Positions 14,312 through 17,719 of a stretch of DNA of 17,719 nt are shown in pieces; positions within the stretch are counted from its first letter, which is position 1; every line of letters begins with the position of its first letter. The notes beneath the pieces were generated by a model that saw nothing but the letters and a program-made list of their open reading frames with translations, had not been told where the DNA came from and ran no database searches. The position numbers were made by a program, and so were the translations under genes. Origin of the DNA: Nitriliruptoraceae bacterium (GTDB taxonomy: Bacteria; Actinomycetota; Nitriliruptoria; Nitriliruptorales; Nitriliruptoraceae); contig SLQK01000061.1 of assembly GCA_007131525.1 (NCBI GenBank), positions 1-17,719 on the forward strand, written 5' to 3'.

Positions 14312-14544
14312 GATGGATCCCCGCGTCGTCGCTACGGTGTGCGCGGACCAGCCCGCCCCGTCGCCGGGAGGGTGGTCGCGCGCTCAACCTAGCTCAGGGG
14401 CCTCGGCAACGGTGCCGCCGTGATGGGCGGCCACCGCCCGTCGCCGGGGATCCCCGGATGGGTCCTCCCACCTGGACGGCCCGCGGTGTCGAACCTCGGG
14501 GGCGGATAGGGCACCCTGGCGACATGCCGACACCGGAGGCACGA

Positions 14545-15921
14545 GTGGGCTACGACAGAGACGAGTGGCGCCGCCCATGGCGCAGCGCCGAGGTCGCAGG
14601 CGGCCCGGTGTCGCGACCTGCTGCCTCCGTCGACGGACCCGGAGCAGACGACGACGCCGACCGCGCGATCGCCCGGTACCCACAGCCGCCTCCGAACAGC
14701 TGGTCAGCAGCGGCGGGGGGACCTGGCTCACCGATCGGCTCGGTCCGGCCGCCCGACACCGTCGGCACGGTCGACGCCCCGGCCTCACCACGCCGGCGGC
14801 CGACCGGGGTCATCCTGGGTGCGCTGCTCGGCGCGGTGATCGGGACCGGCGGCACGCTGCTGCTGACCGATGCCCTGCCGCGGACGCCGGAGGCGGAGCC
14901 GGCCGATCAGGCGGTGGTCGAGCCCGACGCACCCGCGACGGTGTCCGCACCCTCGATCGAGCCGCTGAGCGAGTCATCGATCGTCCCGGCCGTCGCCGAG
15001 GCAGTGACCCCGTCGGTGGTCCGCATCGATGTCCGGACCGGGGAGGGTGACGGCCCCGGTCCCGGTGGCCAGTCCGGTCTGGGCTCGGGGGTGATCTACC
15101 GCTCCGATGGCTTCATCATCACCAACCACCACGTGATCGAGAACGCGGGGTCGGTCGAGGTCAGGCTCGCCAGCGGGGACGTCCTCGAGGCCGAGATCGT
15201 CGGGTCCGACGAGCTCAACGACATCGCGGTGGTCAAGGTCGATGCGGACGATCTCCCAGCCATCAACCTCCGCCCCGAGGACGAGCCGCTGCTGGTCGGG
15301 GAGACCGTGATCGCGATCGGCTCACCCTTCGGGCTCGACGCATCGGTCACCGCCGGCGTCATCTCGGCGCTCAACCGCGAGATCCGCCTGGACGAGCAGG
15401 TCCCGGGTGAGGGGGTCCAGACCATCCCGTCCATCGTGCAGACCGACGCGGCCATCAACCCCGGGAACTCCGGTGGTGCCCTGGTCGACGCCCAGGGACG
15501 GCTGGTGGGCATCAACACCGCCATCCTCACCCGATCCGGTGCGAGCCAGGGGGTCGGGTTCGCGGTGCCTGCCGACCAGGCGGTCGACTCCGCAGACCAG
15601 CTCATCGAGCAGGGGTTCGTCCGGCACCCGCTGCTCGGCATCGCCGGTCAGGACGTCTCCGCCGAGGTGGCCGACGAGCTCGGCCTGCCCGCCCGCCGCG
15701 GTGCCATCATCGAGTCGGTCCAGCCGGACACGGGCGCAGCTGCCGTGGGCCTGCGACCCGGCGATGTGATCGTCAGCGTCGATGGCGAGCCACTGGCCAC
15801 GATGTCCCAGCTCGTGGCCGAGGTCCGTCGCCGTGCGCCAGGTGACATCATCGAGCTGGAGATCTTCCGCGACGGCGAGATGCAGACCGTCGAGGTGGAG
15901 CTGGGCGAGCGGCCACGCTGA
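14545..15921 (+). CDS. htrA: HtrA/DegP-type membrane-anchored serine protease
   Basis: The 458-aa protein is a periplasmic-type quality-control protease. A disordered, Pro/Ala-rich cytoplasmic N-terminus (1-87) precedes one transmembrane helix (about 88-108), a linker, and a trypsin-like domain with triad H196 (TNHHVI), D226 (NDIAVVKV) and S309 (NPGNSGGAL). A C-terminal PDZ domain spans about 365-458, with the carboxylate-binding region around HPLLGIAGQDV. It degrades or refolds misfolded envelope proteins. I chose GTG 14545, with GGAGG at 14535-14539 (5-nt spacing). An in-frame ATG at 14524 adds seven residues but has no Shine-Dalgarno. sigE and rseA, often just upstream in relatives, are missing. 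Confidence 0.93.
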   Translation: MGYDRDEWRRPWRSAEVAGGPVSRPAASVDGPGADDDADRAIARYPQPPPNSWSAAAGGPGSPIGSVRPPDTVGTVDAPASPRRRPTGVILGALLGAVIGTGGTLLLTDALPRTPEAEPADQAVVEPDAPATVSAPSIEPLSESSIVPAVAEAVTPSVVRIDVRTGEGDGPGPGGQSGLGSGVIYRSDGFIITNHHVIENAGSVEVRLASGDVLEAEIVGSDELNDIAVVKVDADDLPAINLRPEDEPLLVGETVIAIGSPFGLDASVTAGVISALNREIRLDEQVPGEGVQTIPSIVQTDAAINPGNSGGALVDAQGRLVGINTAILTRSGASQGVGFAVPADQAVDSADQLIEQGFVRHPLLGIAGQDVSAEVADELGLPARRGAIIESVQPDTGAAAVGLRPGDVIVSVDGEPLATMSQLVAEVRRRAPGDIIELEIFRDGEMQTVEVELGERPR

Positions 15922-15988
15922 GCCACCAGGGCTACGCTGCAGCATCCGGTCGACGACCGCGTCGGCCTGCGACGACGAGGCGCCGCAC

Positions 15989-16384
15989 GTGCCAGGCCCC
16001 CAGGAACTCCTCGTGATCGCCGTGATCGCGCTGCTCGTGTTCGGGCCCGACCGCCTGCCGGAGCTCGCCCGCACGGCCGGCAAGTGGCTCGCGAAGCTCC
16101 GCAGCGAGACCCAGCGCAACGTCTCGGAGCTCAAGCGGCTCAGCGAGATCCAGCAGCTGCAGGCCGAGCTCAAGGGCCTCAAGCGCGAGCTCGACGACGC
16201 TCGCCACGAGGTGACCGAGGGCGTCAAGGAGCTGTCAGGGTTCAGCGAGGGGACGAGCTCGTCGGCGGCCGCGACGCGGCGCACGGGCCGGGGCGACGTC
16301 GCGAGTGCCCGTCGGGCTGCCGCAGCCGGGGTGTCCCCACGGGCCGCGGACGACCCACCGCCCTTCGACCCGGAAGCCACGTGA
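15989..16384 (+). CDS. tatB: twin-arginine translocase subunit TatB
   Basis: The 131-aa protein has an N-terminal transmembrane helix (QELLVIAVIALLVF, about 5-18), the hinge FGPDRLPEL, an amphipathic helix (ARTAGKWLAKLRSETQ), a coiled-coil-like segment rich in Glu, Lys and Leu (about 45-85), and a disordered tail. The FGP hinge favours TatB over TatA. With TatC it forms the receptor for folded substrates with RR signal peptides. GTG 15989 has GAGG 8 nt upstream. It lies 67 bp after htrA, as in mycobacteria, and its stop overlaps the start of the PAP2 gene. TatA and TatC are not in the window. Confidence 0.9.
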   Translation: MPGPQELLVIAVIALLVFGPDRLPELARTAGKWLAKLRSETQRNVSELKRLSEIQQLQAELKGLKRELDDARHEVTEGVKELSGFSEGTSSSAAATRRTGRGDVASARRAAAAGVSPRAADDPPPFDPEAT

Positions 16385-16995
16385 CGGCCATCGTCACCCC
16401 TCGGTCCCTCGGGCCGGCGGTGCCGGCGGTGGCCGCTGCCGTTGTGGCGGGCTCCTACCTCGCCGTCCGCGCGGGCGCGGTCGACGGCGCCGACCGACGG
16501 ATCGAAGGCTGGCTCACCTCGCACCGACACCGCCGTGGCGACCGTGTCCTGGTCGTGGCCACCGACCTCGGGTCCAGCTTCGGTCTGACGGGGGTGACCG
16601 CCGCGCTCGCGCTGCTCGGACGCCGGACCGCCGCGGTCGAGGTCGGCGCCGCCGGTGCGGCGGCCTGGCTGCTCGCCCAGGGGGCGAAACCCGCGCTCGG
16701 TCGGGCGCGGCCCTACGAGCTTGGCACCGCGAACCGACTGGTGTCACCACCGGCGGGGTCGTCCTGGCCGTCCGGGCACGCCGCCGTCGGGGCGGCGATG
16801 GCCACCGCCATCGCCACGGTCGCCGATGGCCGGGTGGCCGGGGCCGCTGCCGCGGGAGCCGTGGCGATCGGTGCGTCGCGGATCGCGGTCGGTGTGCACC
16901 ACCTCAGCGACGTCGTCGCCGGCTTCGGGCTCGGGGTGCTGGCAGCAGCAGGTGCTGGCGCGGTGACCCGTCGCCTGCGGCTCAGGAGACGCTGA
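16381..16995 (+). CDS. PAP2-family membrane phosphatase
   Basis: The 204-aa protein contains the full PAP2 signature: KPALGRARP (K103, R110), PSGH (130-133, catalytic H133) and SRIAVGVHHLSD (R167, H173, D177). Hydrophobic segments at about 12-34, 56-79, 86-101, 134-148, 152-165 and 178-196 give the usual six-helix topology. Members dephosphorylate lipid phosphates such as phosphatidate or undecaprenyl pyrophosphate, on the outer face of the membrane. GTG 16381 overlaps the tatB stop (GTGA), so it is probably translated from the htrA-tatB transcript. Its tail overlaps the convergent mrp gene by 14 bp. Confidence 0.92.
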   Translation: MTAIVTPRSLGPAVPAVAAAVVAGSYLAVRAGAVDGADRRIEGWLTSHRHRRGDRVLVVATDLGSSFGLTGVTAALALLGRRTAAVEVGAAGAAAWLLAQGAKPALGRARPYELGTANRLVSPPAGSSWPSGHAAVGAAMATAIATVADGRVAGAAAAGAVAIGASRIAVGVHHLSDVVAGFGLGVLAAAGAGAVTRRLRLRRR

Positions 16996-17004
16996 GGGGC
17001 AGGC
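16973..17004. terminator. bidirectional hairpin across PAP2 and mrp stops
   Basis: GCCTGC (16973-16978) pairs with GCAGGC (16999-17004). A GG/GG internal loop follows, and CTCAG (16981-16985) pairs with CTGAG (16992-16996) around the hexaloop GAGACG. The inner stem contains the stop codons of both convergent genes. No T-tract. Confidence 0.5.
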
Positions 17005-17719
17005 TCCGGCCGATCAGCGACCGCGACCGTGCGGCCAGCTGCTCCGCCACCGCGGTCAGCGCCTGGGCCGCGGGCAGCTCCGGGTGGGAGACGACCAGCG
17101 GGACACCGGCGTCGCCACCCTCGGTCAGCCGCGGGTCGATCGGGATCCGCCCCAGCAGCTCGGTCTCGAGCGCGTCGGCGAGCTCCTGCCCACCGCCGGA
17201 GCCGAAGATGTCGTGGGTCTGCCCGCTGACCGGGTCGGTGAAGCCGGCCATGTTCTCGATCACGCCGATCACCGACATGCCGGTCTGCTCGGTGGCCTTC
17301 CCGGCCCTGAGCGCGACCTTCTGGGCGGCCTGCTGCGGGGTGGTGACGACGACCATGTCGGCGTTGGGCAGCATCTGGGCCAGGGAGATGGCGATGTCGC
17401 CGGTGCCGGGCGGCAGGTCGCACAGCAGCACGTCGAGGTCGCCCCAGTGGACGTCGGAGAGGAACTGCTGGATCGCGCGGTGGAGCATGGGGCCGCGCCA
17501 GATCACGGACCGGTCGGGGTCGGTGAAGAACCCGATCGAGATGACCTTGCAGCCGTGGGCCTGGAGGGGCATCACCATGCCGTCGAAGGCGACCGGCTTG
17601 CCGGTGACCCCGAACATACGCGGGACCGAGTAGCCCCAGATGTCGGCGTCCAGGACCCCGACCCGCAGCCCCTGCTTGGCCAGCGCCGCCGCCAGGTTCA
17701 CGGTCACGGTGGACTTACC
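16982..17719 (-). CDS. mrp: Mrp/NBP35-family Fe-S cluster carrier ATPase (5' end off window)
   Basis: The visible 245 residues form the C-terminal part of an Mrp/ApbC P-loop ATPase. The frame enters the window at GKST of the Walker A motif, followed by VLDADIWGYSVPRMFG, the conserved WRGPMLHRAIQQFL, and LLCDLPPGTGDIAISLAQ. The last block, IFGSGGGQELADALETELLGRIPIDPRLTEGGDAG, is diagnostic. Mrp proteins bind and transfer [4Fe-4S] clusters. The C-terminal CPHC-type cysteine pair is absent; GFTDPVSGQTHDIFG stands in its place, as in other actinobacterial members. The start and any N-terminal DUF59 domain lie beyond 17719. It is convergent with PAP2. Confidence 0.94.
   Translation of the reverse strand, partial: GKSTVTVNLAAALAKQGLRVGVLDADIWGYSVPRMFGVTGKPVAFDGMVMPLQAHGCKVISIGFFTDPDRSVIWRGPMLHRAIQQFLSDVHWGDLDVLLCDLPPGTGDIAISLAQMLPNADMVVVTTPQQAAQKVALRAGKATEQTGMSVIGVIENMAGFTDPVSGQTHDIFGSGGGQELADALETELLGRIPIDPRLTEGGDAGVPLVVSHPELPAAQALTAVAEQLAARSRSLIGRSLPLSVS

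Overview
The window is very GC-rich, uses many GTG starts and packs its genes tightly, often with GTGA or TGATG stop/start overlaps. The gene content fits a high-GC actinobacterium: actinobacterial-type O-methyltransferase/htrA/tatB/mrp gene order, a RibD_C reductase, a PYROXD2-like oxidoreductase and fluoroacetyl-CoA-thioesterase-like proteins. A deep-branching lineage is possible, but this is inference. I see no tRNA, rRNA, transposase, phage gene or CRISPR array, so this looks like ordinary chromosome.

Layout. (1) Positions 1-232 are non-coding. They hold a 27-bp tandem duplication, two copies of a 32-nt palindromic element with an AT-rich core, and a strong GC hairpin. (2) Positions 233-1798, minus strand: a thioredoxin-like [2Fe-2S] ferredoxin, a 61-aa ORF, a three-helix membrane protein and a dCMP-deaminase-family protein that lacks its catalytic glutamate. 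(3) Positions 1876-3609, plus strand: a YjjG-type HAD phosphatase and a divergent dihydropteroate-synthase-family protein. (4) Positions 3628-5156, minus strand: an alpha/beta hydrolase coupled to a RibD C-terminal-domain reductase. (5) Positions 5353-6746: an SRPBCC protein (plus), then a cupin and a FlK-like hot-dog thioesterase (minus). (6) Positions 6852-11671, plus strand: leucyl aminopeptidase (pepA), translationally coupled to a PYROXD2-like FAD oxidoreductase, then a thiamine-diphosphate enzyme. A second FlK-like thioesterase (minus) converges on this run. (7) Positions 12337-13631: an unrecognised eight-helix membrane protein (plus) converging on an ACT-domain protein (minus). (8) Positions 13682-17719: O-methyltransferase (minus) divergent from htrA-tatB-PAP2 phosphatase (plus), ending in a convergent, 5'-truncated mrp.

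How it fits together. The last block resembles the actinobacterial stress/envelope locus known from Mycobacterium (O-methyltransferase, sigE, rseA, htrA, tatB, ..., mrp), but sigE and rseA are absent between the O-methyltransferase and htrA. All five convergent gene pairs are spaced between -14 and +18 bp. In several, a hairpin stem or complementary arms contain both stop codons, suggesting compact bidirectional terminators. Several proteins keep the fold but lack hallmark active-site residues: the deaminase (HAE to HAA), the DHPS-like protein (loops 1 and 2), the O-methyltransferase (DAD/DN) and Mrp (CxxC). No complete novel defence or biosynthetic system is evident. The best leads are the palindromic element and these altered enzymes.
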